Source: SHVZ01 sp041906305 (GTDB lineage: Bacteria > Pseudomonadota > Alphaproteobacteria > SHVZ01). Taken from it: a stretch of 64,000 nt of DNA. The number at the start of each line of letters is the position of its first letter. Position 1 is the first letter of the stretch. Of this stretch, positions 25,403-33,919 are shown piece by piece. Location: NCBI GenBank assembly GCA_041906305.1, contig JAYRJL010000001.1, forward strand, positions 1,116,001-1,180,000, in the 5' to 3' direction. The position numbers and the translations under genes were made by a program. The notes beneath the pieces were generated by a model. It was not told the origin of the DNA. It ran no database searches and saw only the letters and a program-made list of their open reading frames with translations.

Positions 25403-26506
25403 GTGGCGAAGGTCGGGGTCGGCCTGATCGGCACCGGGTTCATGGGCAAGGCCCACGCGCTCGCCTTCTCGTCTGCCGCGTCCGTCTTCGATCTGTCGCG
25501 CCGCCCGCATCTGGTCCTGCTGGCCGATGCCGATGTGAAGCGCGCCGCGACCTGCGCCGAGCGCTGGGGCTTCGATGCGGGCACCGGCGATTGGCGGGCG
25601 GTGATCGCCGATCCTCGGGTTCAGGTCGTCGCCATCACCACGCCGAACCACCTGCATCCGGAGATGGCGCTGGCGGCGCTCGGGGCCGGCAAGGCGGTCT
25701 ACTGCGAGAAGCCGATGGCGACCGGCCTTGCCGACGCGAGGCGCATGGCGAACGCGGCCGAGGGGCGGCCGACGCTCCTCGGCTACAACTATCTCCGCGG
25801 CCCGGCGGTCGGGCTGATGAAGACGATGATCGCCGCCGGCGAGATCGGCGAGGTGGTCGCGTTCAAGGGCCGCTTCGCCGAGGACTACATGGCGGATGCC
25901 GCGGTGCCGCATTCCTGGCGATGCGTCCGGGCGCTCGCCGGTTCGGGAGCGCTCGGCGACCTCGGCTCGCATCTCCTGGGCTTCGCCCTCCACCTCGTCG
26001 GCGAGGTGCAATCGGTCGCGGGCGAGGTCTCGACCGTGATTCCCGAGCGGCCGACATCTGTCGGCACGGCGCCGGTCGAGAACGACGACCAGGTGCATGC
26101 GGTGCTGCGCTTCGCCAACGGCGCCCGCGGCGTGATCGACATCAGCCGCGTCGCCTGGGGCTACAAGAACCATCTGGCGGTCGAGGTCACCGGCACCAGG
26201 GCGACGCTGGCCTTCGACCAGGAGCGGCTGAACGAGCTCAGGATCTTCCGCAAGGCGGCCGACGGATTTTCGACGATCCTTGCCGGCCCGCAGCATCCAC
26301 CGTACGGCGCGTTCAGCCCGGCGGCGGGGCATCAGCTCGGCTATGGCGACCTCAAGACCGCGGAGGTCGGCCATCTCTTGCGCGGCCTCGCCGGCGAGGA
26401 GGCGCTCTATCCGGACTTCGCAACCGGCCTCGTCATCGAGCGGATCGCCGCCGCGATCGAGCGCGCCTCGGCCGAGCGGCGCTGGGTCGACCTCGTCGAG
26501 CTCTAG
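25403..26506 (+). CDS. Gfo/Idh/MocA-family NAD(P)-dependent oxidoreductase
   Basis: 367 residues. Rossmann motif GLIGTGFMGKAHA at the N-terminus and the family signature CEKPMATG (about residue 98) with its catalytic Lys. The C-terminal substrate domain has GDLGSHLLGFALHL, where the His fits the usual catalytic position. Such enzymes act on sugars, inositols or similar polyols. GTG begins one base after the ATPase stop, so it belongs to the ABC operon and may process the imported compound, which would favour a sugar-like substrate over iron. It overlaps the convergent Na/Pi gene by four bases. Confidence 0.92.
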   Translation: MAKVGVGLIGTGFMGKAHALAFSSAASVFDLSRRPHLVLLADADVKRAATCAERWGFDAGTGDWRAVIADPRVQVVAITTPNHLHPEMALAALGAGKAVYCEKPMATGLADARRMANAAEGRPTLLGYNYLRGPAVGLMKTMIAAGEIGEVVAFKGRFAEDYMADAAVPHSWRCVRALAGSGALGDLGSHLLGFALHLVGEVQSVAGEVSTVIPERPTSVGTAPVENDDQVHAVLRFANGARGVIDISRVAWGYKNHLAVEVTGTRATLAFDQERLNELRIFRKAADGFSTILAGPQHPPYGAFSPAAGHQLGYGDLKTAEVGHLLRGLAGEEALYPDFATGLVIERIAAAIERASAERRWVDLVEL

Positions 26507-28149
26507 CCGGTCGCCAACCGGCTTCGCTTCAGCTCGCCGGTCTGTTCCAGGATGGGATAGGCGACCGAGGTCAGGTGCGAGTGGATGCGCTTGAGGTCTC
26601 GCAGGATATCGAGATGCAGCGACGAGGTCTCGATGCTCTCCGGCCGGCCGCTCTTGAGCCGCTCCAGGTGCTGCTCGGCGGCCGCGCGTTCGCGGTCGCG
26701 CATCGAGTCCTTTTGTTCCACCAGGCGGCGCGCCTGGGCGGCGTCTCCCTGCATGAACACGGCGAGCGAAAGCTTGAGCGTATCCAGGACCGTCGCGTGG
26801 ATGGCGCCGATCTCGGAGAATCCTTCTTCCGAGAAGCGCAGCCGGTTCTTGATCTTCTTGATCGCGAGCTCGATCAGGTTCTTGTCGATGATGTCGCCGA
26901 CATGCTCGAGATTGGTCGTGTAGGCGATGATCTCCATGCAGCGCTTGCTGTCGGACTCGCCGAGCGCCTCACGGCTTACCTGGGTGAGGTACAGCTTGAT
27001 CGCCTCGTGCAGCCGGTCGACGACGTTGTCCCGCCGGCAGATGTCGTCGGCGAGCTTGCGGTCGTCGGTTTTCAGCACGGTCAGCACGTCGCGCAGCATG
27101 GTCTCCAGCGCGTCGCCCATGCGCAGCGTCTCGCGCGAGGCCGCCGCGATCGCCAGCGCCGGCGAGTCGATCACCGCCGGATCGAGATAGCGCGGCTTCA
27201 TCGGATCGTCGCCGAGCTTCCGCTCGGGCAGGAAGCGTTCGGCCAGGCTCGCCGCCGGCGTCAGCAGCAACAGGAACGCCACGGCCAGCGTCACGTTGAA
27301 ACCGAGATGAAAGTTCACCACCTGTCTTCCGACGTCGCCGCCGAGCGTCGGCAGGAACCCGGCGATCGCCGCCAGGAAAGGCAGTGCCAGGACCACGCCG
27401 ATCAGGCGGAACGAGAGGTTGCCGAGGGTGACGCGGCGGGCGGGGGCGTCCCCGTGCCACGTCGCCATCGCTGCAGGCAGGCCGCCGCCGAGATTGGCGC
27501 CGAGCACGAGGGCGAGCGCCAGCGGCAGCGGGACGATGCCGATGACGGTCATCGACATCACCATCAGGATGATGGCGAGGCTGGAATGCGCCAGCCAGGT
27601 GAGGCCGGCGCCGAGCAGGATTGCGATCAGCGGCTCGCCCGCCAGCGCGGTCATCACTTCCTGCAGCACGACCGAGTGCTGCAGCGGCTGGGAGGATTCG
27701 ACGATCAGGCGGAGTGCCAGCAGCATCAGGCCGAGCCCGACCACCGCGCGGCCGGCGTCTCGCCAGCGGGTGGTGGTGATGCTCGAGAAGGCGATGAATC
27801 CGACCAGGATCAGCGCCGGTGAGAGCCAGCTCACGTCGAAGGAGAGCGCCTGGGCCACCAGCGCGGTGCCGACGTCGGCGCCGAGCATGACTGCCAGCGC
27901 CGGGGCGGTCGTCATCAGCCCGCGCTCGGCGAAGGAGGCCGTCATCAGCGCGGTCGCGGTCGAGCTCTGCACCGCCCCGGTGACGCCGAGCCCGACCAGG
28001 AACGAGGAGACGCGGTTGCGAAGCCCGATCCCGATCGCGCGGCGAAGGTCGCCGCCGAAGGCCCGCATCACGCCGGTACGCACCATGCGGAGGCCCCAGA
28101 GCAGCAAGGCAACGCCGCCGAGAAGATGGAGAAGAACCGTGGTGGCCAA
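26503..28149 (-). CDS. Na/Pi cotransporter family protein with C-terminal PhoU-like domain
   Basis: 548 residues. Two inverted Na/Pi-II repeats form about eight to nine membrane helices: the first carries the signature QSSTAT (61-66), the second the matching AHSSLA. Residues about 345-540 are a helical PhoU-like domain (IIAYTTNLEHVGDIIDKNL, LHLDILRDLKRIHSHL). It is predicted to move phosphate with sodium across the inner membrane. The start at 28149 has only a weak ribosome site. A direct repeat resembling a Pho box lies 25 bases upstream, though in reverse orientation. Confidence 0.93.
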   Translation of the reverse strand: MATTVLLHLLGGVALLLWGLRMVRTGVMRAFGGDLRRAIGIGLRNRVSSFLVGLGVTGAVQSSTATALMTASFAERGLMTTAPALAVMLGADVGTALVAQALSFDVSWLSPALILVGFIAFSSITTTRWRDAGRAVVGLGLMLLALRLIVESSQPLQHSVVLQEVMTALAGEPLIAILLGAGLTWLAHSSLAIILMVMSMTVIGIVPLPLALALVLGANLGGGLPAAMATWHGDAPARRVTLGNLSFRLIGVVLALPFLAAIAGFLPTLGGDVGRQVVNFHLGFNVTLAVAFLLLLTPAASLAERFLPERKLGDDPMKPRYLDPAVIDSPALAIAAASRETLRMGDALETMLRDVLTVLKTDDRKLADDICRRDNVVDRLHEAIKLYLTQVSREALGESDSKRCMEIIAYTTNLEHVGDIIDKNLIELAIKKIKNRLRFSEEGFSEIGAIHATVLDTLKLSLAVFMQGDAAQARRLVEQKDSMRDRERAAAEQHLERLKSGRPESIETSSLHLDILRDLKRIHSHLTSVAYPILEQTGELKRSRLATG

Positions 28150-28268
28150 CGCCCGCGAAACTCCGGCTCGTGATTGTCACAAAATTGTAAAGTTCATCAT
28201 CGCCCATTCAGGCTCGATGGCAAGGCTATCTTTGCGCTCCGACCTGGGCATCCGCTGAGCCGCGATCC

Positions 28269-29276
28269 ATGCAGCATCCCGAAACCTGGCTGAGGCCGAC
28301 GCCCGCGGGCCTCCTGGTCGAACCCGGCGGCTTCTATATCGATCCCACCTCGCCGGTGAACCGGGCGGTGATCACGCACGGGCATTCCGACCACGCCCGG
28401 GGCGGGCATGGGGCGGCTCTGGCGACGCCGGAGACGTTGGCGATCATGAAGAGCCGGATCGGCCCGGAGCCCGCGAAGGCGACGCAGCCGCTGGGCTACG
28501 GCGAGCGGATCGAGATCAACGGCGTCCGCGTCACCCTGAAGCCCGCCGGGCACATTCTGGGCTCGGCCCAGGTGGTGCTGGAATGGCAAGGGAGCCGGGT
28601 CGTCGTCTCGGGCGACTACAAGCGCCGTCGCGACCCGACCTGTCCGCCCTTCGAGCCGGTCAAGTGCGACGTCTTCATCACGGAGGCGACCTTCGCGCTG
28701 CCGGTGTTCCGCCATCCCGACGACAAGGAGGAGGTGGCACGCCTCCTCCACTCGATGAGGGTCTTTCCCGACCGTACGCATCTGGTCGGCGTCTATGCGC
28801 TCGGCAAATGCCAGCGCCTGATCCGCCTCGTCCGCGAGGCCGGATACGACCAGCCGATCTACCTGCACGGCGCGCTGATCGAGCTCTGCGAGCTGTACCG
28901 CGGCTTCGGCGTCGATCTCGGCGACCTGAGGCCGGCGACGGAAGCCCCGCCGGGCATGTTCGCCGGCGTGTTGGTCCTCGCCCCGCCGTCCTCGCTCGGC
29001 GACCGGTGGTCGCGGCGCATGGCCGACCCGGTGCTTGCCTTCGCCTCGGGCTGGATGCGGATCAAGCAGCGGGCGAAGCAGCGCGGCGTCGAGCTGCCGC
29101 TGGTGATCTCCGACCACGCCGACTGGGACGAGCTCTGCCGGACGCTCGAGGATGTCGGCGCGCCGGAAGTCTGGGTCACCCATGGCCGCGAGGACGCGCT
29201 GGTGCACCACGCGACCAGCCGCGGCATCCGCGCCCGCGCGCTCTCGCTGCTGGGCTTCGAGGAGGAGGGGAGTTGA
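28269..29276 (+). CDS. Ligase-associated DNA exonuclease (metallo-beta-lactamase/beta-CASP fold)
   Basis: 335 residues. The metal motif THGHSDHARGGH is at 36-47 (H37, H39, D41, H42); further ligands are seen in PAGHILGSAQ, VSGDYK and the SDHADWDE stretch near residue 277. The family is known as an exonuclease encoded next to ATP-dependent ligases, acting in DNA repair. The next gene is that ligase and its start overlaps this stop by four bases, confirming the pairing. No strong ribosome site at the ATG. Confidence 0.93.
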   Translation: MQHPETWLRPTPAGLLVEPGGFYIDPTSPVNRAVITHGHSDHARGGHGAALATPETLAIMKSRIGPEPAKATQPLGYGERIEINGVRVTLKPAGHILGSAQVVLEWQGSRVVVSGDYKRRRDPTCPPFEPVKCDVFITEATFALPVFRHPDDKEEVARLLHSMRVFPDRTHLVGVYALGKCQRLIRLVREAGYDQPIYLHGALIELCELYRGFGVDLGDLRPATEAPPGMFAGVLVLAPPSSLGDRWSRRMADPVLAFASGWMRIKQRAKQRGVELPLVISDHADWDELCRTLEDVGAPEVWVTHGREDALVHHATSRGIRARALSLLGFEEEGS

Positions 29277-30853
29277 AGGCCTTCTCCCGCCTGCTCGCGA
29301 GCCTGCTCTACACGCCGGCGCGCAATTCCAAGCTCCGGCTCCTCAAGGCCTACCTGGCCGAGACGCCGGATCCGGATCGGGGATATGCGCTGGCGGCGCT
29401 CACCGGCACGCTGGTCTTCGCCGAGGCGAAGCCGGCGGCGGTGCGCGACGTCGCGCGCTCCCGCGTCGATCCGGTCTTGTTCGACCTCTCCTACGACTAT
29501 GTCGGCGACCTCGCCGAGACGGTGGCGCTGATCTGGCCGGCGATGGAAGAATCCGGGCACGATCTGCGCCTTTCCGAGGTGGTCGAAACCCTGACGCTTG
29601 CGCCGCGGGCCAAGGTGCCGGAGCTGCTTGCCGGATGGCTCGACCGTCTAGATGCCGACGCGCGCTGGGCGTTGATCAAGCTCTTGACCGGCGGGCTTCG
29701 TGTCGGTGTGTCGGAGCGTCTCGCCAAGACGGCGCTGGCCGAGCACGGCAAGGTCGAGCTCGCCCAGGTCGAAGAGATCTGGCACGGGCTCGACCCGCCC
29801 TACCGGCCGCTGTTCGACTGGATCGAAGGGCGATCGCCACCACCTCAGATCGACACCAGCCGCCTTTTCCGGCCGCTGATGCTGGCGCAGGCGTTGGAGG
29901 AAGGGGATCTGCTCTCGCTCAAGCCGGAGGATTTTCGCGCCGAGTGGAAATGGGACGGTATCCGCGTGCAGATCGTCTCCGGTCCCGATGGCGCCAGGCT
30001 GTTCTCGCGCGGCGGCGAGGAGGTGGGGCCGGCCTTCCCCGACCTGGTCGACCGCCTGAAGTTCCAGGCGGTGGTCGACGGCGAGCTTCTGGTCCGCCGC
30101 GGCGATGCGGTGGCACCCTTCAACGACCTGCAGCAGCGGCTCAACCGCAAGAAACCAAACCCGAAGCATCTCACCGACTACCCGGCCTTCATCCGCGTCT
30201 ACGATCTGCTGTTCGAAGGGGAGGAGGATCTTCGGCATCTCGGATTCGACGCGCGCCGGGCGCGGCTCGAGAACTGGGTCGCCCATGTCGGGCTCGCGAC
30301 CGGCGTCATCGACCTTTCTCCGATGATCCCTTTCCAGGATTGGGAAGAGCTCGGTCGTCATCGCCTCGACGCGGACTCGCTGAACGCCGAGGGACTGATG
30401 CTGAAGCGTTCCGACAGTCCCTATGTCTCCGGCCGGCCCAAGGGGCTCTGGTTCAAGTGGAAGCGAGCGGCCGACACGATCGACGCGGTGCTGATGTATG
30501 CGCAGCGTGGTCACGGCAAGCGCTCGTCCTTCTATTCGGACTACACCTTCGGCCTCTGGACCCGGCCGGGCGGCGAGCTGGTCCCGGTCGGCAAGGCCTA
30601 TTTCGGCTTCACCGATGCCGAGCTGATGCAGCTCGACAAGTGGGTCCGCAACAACACGGTCGATCGCTTCGGCCCGGTGCGCCAGGTGGCGCCCGGCTTG
30701 GTCCTGGAAATAGCCTTCGACTCGGCCCAGCGTTCGACCCGGCACAAGTCGGGTGTGGCGCTCCGCTTCCCGCGCGTCGCCCGGATCCGCTGGGACAAGC
30801 CGGCGGGGGAAGCCGACCTGCTGGAAACGCTGATGCGGCGGATTCCGGCCTGA
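29273..30853 (+). CDS. ATP-dependent DNA ligase (exonuclease-associated type)
   Basis: 526 residues. An N-terminal DNA-binding domain (about 1-200) is followed by the adenylation domain with the catalytic lysine in EWKWDGIRVQ (Lys226), then RGGEEV, VVDGELL, EGLMLKRSDSPY and WFKWKR (motifs III to V), and a C-terminal OB fold. It seals nicks using ATP. TTG at 29273 is the likely start: GGAGGAGGGG precedes it and it overlaps the exonuclease stop (TTGA). The Lhr-type helicase and phosphoesterase that often accompany this pair are absent here. Confidence 0.92.
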   Translation: MKAFSRLLASLLYTPARNSKLRLLKAYLAETPDPDRGYALAALTGTLVFAEAKPAAVRDVARSRVDPVLFDLSYDYVGDLAETVALIWPAMEESGHDLRLSEVVETLTLAPRAKVPELLAGWLDRLDADARWALIKLLTGGLRVGVSERLAKTALAEHGKVELAQVEEIWHGLDPPYRPLFDWIEGRSPPPQIDTSRLFRPLMLAQALEEGDLLSLKPEDFRAEWKWDGIRVQIVSGPDGARLFSRGGEEVGPAFPDLVDRLKFQAVVDGELLVRRGDAVAPFNDLQQRLNRKKPNPKHLTDYPAFIRVYDLLFEGEEDLRHLGFDARRARLENWVAHVGLATGVIDLSPMIPFQDWEELGRHRLDADSLNAEGLMLKRSDSPYVSGRPKGLWFKWKRAADTIDAVLMYAQRGHGKRSSFYSDYTFGLWTRPGGELVPVGKAYFGFTDAELMQLDKWVRNNTVDRFGPVRQVAPGLVLEIAFDSAQRSTRHKSGVALRFPRVARIRWDKPAGEADLLETLMRRIPA

Positions 30854-30870
30854 TGCGCTAACATGAGGGC

Positions 30871-31698
30871 ATGACCGATCCCTTCGCCCGTCCGCCGCGC
30901 GACCTGATCGACCTCGCGCGCTATCCCCTCGACGATCCGCGCGGCCGCGCCGAGCTGGTCGAGCGCTGCCGCCGCGAGCTGGCATCCGAGAGCTGCGTCA
31001 TGCTGCCGGGGTTCATCCCCGCCGATGCGATCCGCCGTGTGGCCGAGGAGGCCATGGCGACGCTGTCCCAGGCCCACCGGCGCGATCACCACCTCACGCC
31101 TTACGGACCGGTGCGATCGGACCTGCCGTCCGACGATCCCCGCACGATGACCTCGCCGAGCCAGATGCATGTCGTCGCCGGCGACGCGATGGCCGAGACG
31201 GCGGCGGTGCAGCGCCTCTATCGCTGGGACGGCCTCACGCGCTTCATCGCCGATGTGCTGAAGCTCGACGAGCTGCACCGGGTGCTCGATCCGATCTTCA
31301 ACTGCAATCTCAGCATCGCCGGCGACGGCGACAGCCATCACTGGCATTTCGACTCGAACGACTTCGTGGTCTCGCTGCTGCTGCAGCGGGCCGAGGCCGG
31401 TGGCGACTTCGAGTTCGCGCCCTACATCCGGAGCGAGACGGACGAGAACTATCCGGGCGTCGCCGACGTTCTGCGCGGCGGGCGATCTCGCGTGAAGTCG
31501 GTCCGGGTCGAGCCGGGAACGCTGGTGCTGTTCTGCGGCAAGTACTCGGTGCATCGCGTGAGCCCCGTGCGAGGAAGCCGCAAGCGGGTGATCGCCCTGT
31601 TCAGCTATGACAAGCGGCCGGACAAGATGTTCTCCGACGAGTCCGCGCTGCGGGTCTTCAATCGTGTCCGCGTGACCGCGCCCGCGGCGGCAGACTAG
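30871..31698 (+). CDS. 2-oxoglutarate/Fe(II) oxygenase, BesD/HalD-like family, with HxD iron site
   Basis: 275 residues. The iron site reads HWHFDSND (H159, D161) with a distal His at 228 in YSVHRVSPV and Arg234 for 2-oxoglutarate. The context (SLLLQRAEAGGDFEFAPYIR, DENY, VEPGTLVLF) resembles the BesD/HalD family of amino-acid halogenases and hydroxylases. Halogenases have Gly in place of the Asp; here Asp is kept, so hydroxylation is expected. It follows the DNA ligase by 17 bases and may share its transcript, though TAACAT lies 6 bases before ATG. The substrate, perhaps a free amino acid, is inference. Confidence 0.75.
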   Translation: MTDPFARPPRDLIDLARYPLDDPRGRAELVERCRRELASESCVMLPGFIPADAIRRVAEEAMATLSQAHRRDHHLTPYGPVRSDLPSDDPRTMTSPSQMHVVAGDAMAETAAVQRLYRWDGLTRFIADVLKLDELHRVLDPIFNCNLSIAGDGDSHHWHFDSNDFVVSLLLQRAEAGGDFEFAPYIRSETDENYPGVADVLRGGRSRVKSVRVEPGTLVLFCGKYSVHRVSPVRGSRKRVIALFSYDKRPDKMFSDESALRVFNRVRVTAPAAAD

Positions 31699-32657
31699 CC
31701 CTTCAGCAGGCCCTCGACGCACGCCTGCACCGCCAGGCCCTCGGTGACCGTCGGCAGCCGGTGCGCGCGGCCGGCGAGCATCGCCGCCAGCGCGTCGAGC
31801 TGGCCGACCTGGGCGCGCTGGCGCAGCTCTTCCGGCGAGTCGCCGCCGGGAATCCACTTGTCGCCCTCGCGCGTCTCGACGTTCATCCAGTCGAGCAGGC
31901 GGATCGCGCCCCGCTCGAACTCGACGGTGGTCGTGTTGCGATCCGCGACGGCGGTGCCGCCGACCTGTCCGGTGATCACGGCCGAAACGTCGCCGAAGAG
32001 GACGCGCGACTGGAGCGCGGTCTCGGCGCCGTCGCCGGCCGGATAGGTCGCCTTGCTCTCCAGGATCTCCGGCGCCCCCAGCGCACGCTGCAGCGCGAAG
32101 ACGAAGTGCGAGACGACCTCGCGGGTGAAGCCGCCCTCGGCGCGCTTCGAGAGCCAGGAAGCTGCGCCCGTCTGCCATGGACGCGGCCAGGCGGCGAACT
32201 GCACGTCGACCGACGCCGAGACCGGCTTGCCGAAGCGCCCGGACTTCACCATGTCCTCGAGCGCGATCAGGCCCGGCGCATGGGCGAGCGAGAAGTTGAT
32301 CGCGGCCGGTCGCTTTTCCCGTGTCACGCGCTCGACGATCGCCTGCGCTTGCTTGATGTCGGTCGCCAGTGGCTTTTCCAGGAACACGGTCTTGCCGGCA
32401 TCGAAGGCGGCGAAAGCATGGGCGATATGGCTCGACGGCGGCGAGGCGATATAGACGCAGTCGATGTCGGCGCGCTTGCAGAGCGCCTCGGCGGAGACCT
32501 CGATCTCGAGATTCGCATGCACCTTCCTGGTGGCGGCGACGGCATCCTTGCTCGGATCCCAGCCAGCAGTCGCTTCGAGGTCCGGATGCTGGGCAAGACG
32601 GTCCAGCATGCGGTTTCCCATGATGCCGAGACCGATGACGCCGACGCGATAGGCCAT
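31695..32657 (-). CDS. Gfo/Idh/MocA-family oxidoreductase
   Basis: 320 residues. Rossmann motif VGVIGLGIMGNRML at the N-terminus and the family lysine in FLEKPLATD (about residue 93). The C-terminal domain includes REVVSHFVFALQRALG, with a His at the usual catalytic position. GAGGAA lies 7 bases before the ATG at 32655-32657. It is 11 bases downstream of the acyl-CoA dehydrogenase gene and overlaps the convergent oxygenase by four bases. Substrate unknown. Confidence 0.9.
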   Translation of the reverse strand: MAYRVGVIGLGIMGNRMLDRLAQHPDLEATAGWDPSKDAVAATRKVHANLEIEVSAEALCKRADIDCVYIASPPSSHIAHAFAAFDAGKTVFLEKPLATDIKQAQAIVERVTREKRPAAINFSLAHAPGLIALEDMVKSGRFGKPVSASVDVQFAAWPRPWQTGAASWLSKRAEGGFTREVVSHFVFALQRALGAPEILESKATYPAGDGAETALQSRVLFGDVSAVITGQVGGTAVADRNTTTVEFERGAIRLLDWMNVETREGDKWIPGGDSPEELRQRAQVGQLDALAAMLAGRAHRLPTVTEGLAVQACVEGLLKG

Positions 32658-32668
32658 CGTCGAATTCC

Positions 32669-33850
32669 TCAATAGCTCTTGGGCAGGCCCAGCACGTGCT
32701 GGGCGATATGGGCGAGAACGAGATTGGTCGAGATCGGTGCCGTCTGGAACAGACGCGTCTCGCGCCACTTCCGTTCCACGTCGTATTCGCGGGCGAAGCC
32801 GAAGCCGCCGAAGGTTTGCAGGCAGGCTTCCGCCGCGTGCCACGAAGCCTCGGAGGCCAGCAGCTTCGCCATGTTGGCATCCGCGCCGCAGTCCTGGCCG
32901 GCATCGAAGAGCGCAGCGGCCCGGCGGGCGACGAGATCGGCCGCCTCGGTCTCGGCGTGCGCGCGGGCGAGCGGGAACTGGATGCCCTGGTTCTGCCCGA
33001 TCGGGCGGCCGAACACCTGGCGCTCGCCGGCATAGGCGCTCGCTGTCCTAACGAACCAGCGCGCATCGCCGATCGCCTCGCCCGAGAGCAGGATGCGCTC
33101 GGCGTTCATGCCGTCGAGGATGTAGCGGAAGCCGCGGCCCTCTTCGCCGATCAGGTTCTCCTCCGGCACCTCCAGCCCGTCGATGAACACCTCGGTGGTG
33201 TTGTGGTTGATCATCGCGCGCAGCGGCCTTATGTCGACTGTCCTGCCGCGGCTCTCTCGGAGGTCGACCAGGAACACCGAGAGCCCGTCGCTGCGCCGCT
33301 TCACCTGGTCCAGCGGCGTCGTGCGGGCGAGCAGCAGCATCATGTCGGTGGCGAAGGCGCGGCTGGTCCAGACCTTCTGGCCGTGGACGACGTATTTGCG
33401 CCCCTGCTTCACCGCGCGGGTCTTGAGCGCCGGCGTATCGGAGCCCGAGGTCGGCTCGGTGACCCCGAAGGCCTGGAGGCGGAGCTTGCCGGCGGCGATG
33501 TCGGGGAGATAGCGCTGCTTCTGCGCCTCGCTGCCGTGCCGGAGCAGCGTGCCCATGATGTACATCTGCGCGTGACAGGCGCCGGCGTTGCAGCCCGCGC
33601 GATGGATCGTCTCCAGGATCACCGCGCCGGCGCGGAGCGGCAGACCGGCGCCACCGAAACTCTCCGGGATCAATGCCCCCAGATAACCCGACTCCGTCAG
33701 CGCACGGACGAACGCTTCGGGATAGGCCTGCGCCTCCTCCAACTCGCGCCAATAGGCGCCCGGATAGCCGGCACAGATCTTCGCCACCTCGGTGCGGATC
33801 TCAGGGTAGTCGTCGCCGATTGCCAGGGTGAGCGGCGATGTGTCGCTCAA
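32669..33850 (-). CDS. Acyl-CoA dehydrogenase
   Basis: 393 residues with the three acyl-CoA dehydrogenase domains: N-terminal helices, a middle beta domain with FGVTEPTSGSDT for FAD binding, and a C-terminal helical domain with QTFGGFGFAREYDVERKWRE. The active-site Glu of short-chain dehydrogenases is not assigned with certainty. It introduces a double bond into an acyl-CoA and reduces an electron-transfer flavoprotein. Upstream of the oxidoreductase at 31695 and probably in one operon with it. Confidence 0.93.
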   Translation of the reverse strand: MSDTSPLTLAIGDDYPEIRTEVAKICAGYPGAYWRELEEAQAYPEAFVRALTESGYLGALIPESFGGAGLPLRAGAVILETIHRAGCNAGACHAQMYIMGTLLRHGSEAQKQRYLPDIAAGKLRLQAFGVTEPTSGSDTPALKTRAVKQGRKYVVHGQKVWTSRAFATDMMLLLARTTPLDQVKRRSDGLSVFLVDLRESRGRTVDIRPLRAMINHNTTEVFIDGLEVPEENLIGEEGRGFRYILDGMNAERILLSGEAIGDARWFVRTASAYAGERQVFGRPIGQNQGIQFPLARAHAETEAADLVARRAAALFDAGQDCGADANMAKLLASEASWHAAEACLQTFGGFGFAREYDVERKWRETRLFQTAPISTNLVLAHIAQHVLGLPKSY

Positions 33851-33919
33851 TTCGGGGCTCCTTCAGCCGCAGGGGCGCCATGCTATAACCCGGCCCTCCC
33901 CAGCGTCGAGGACGAGTCC

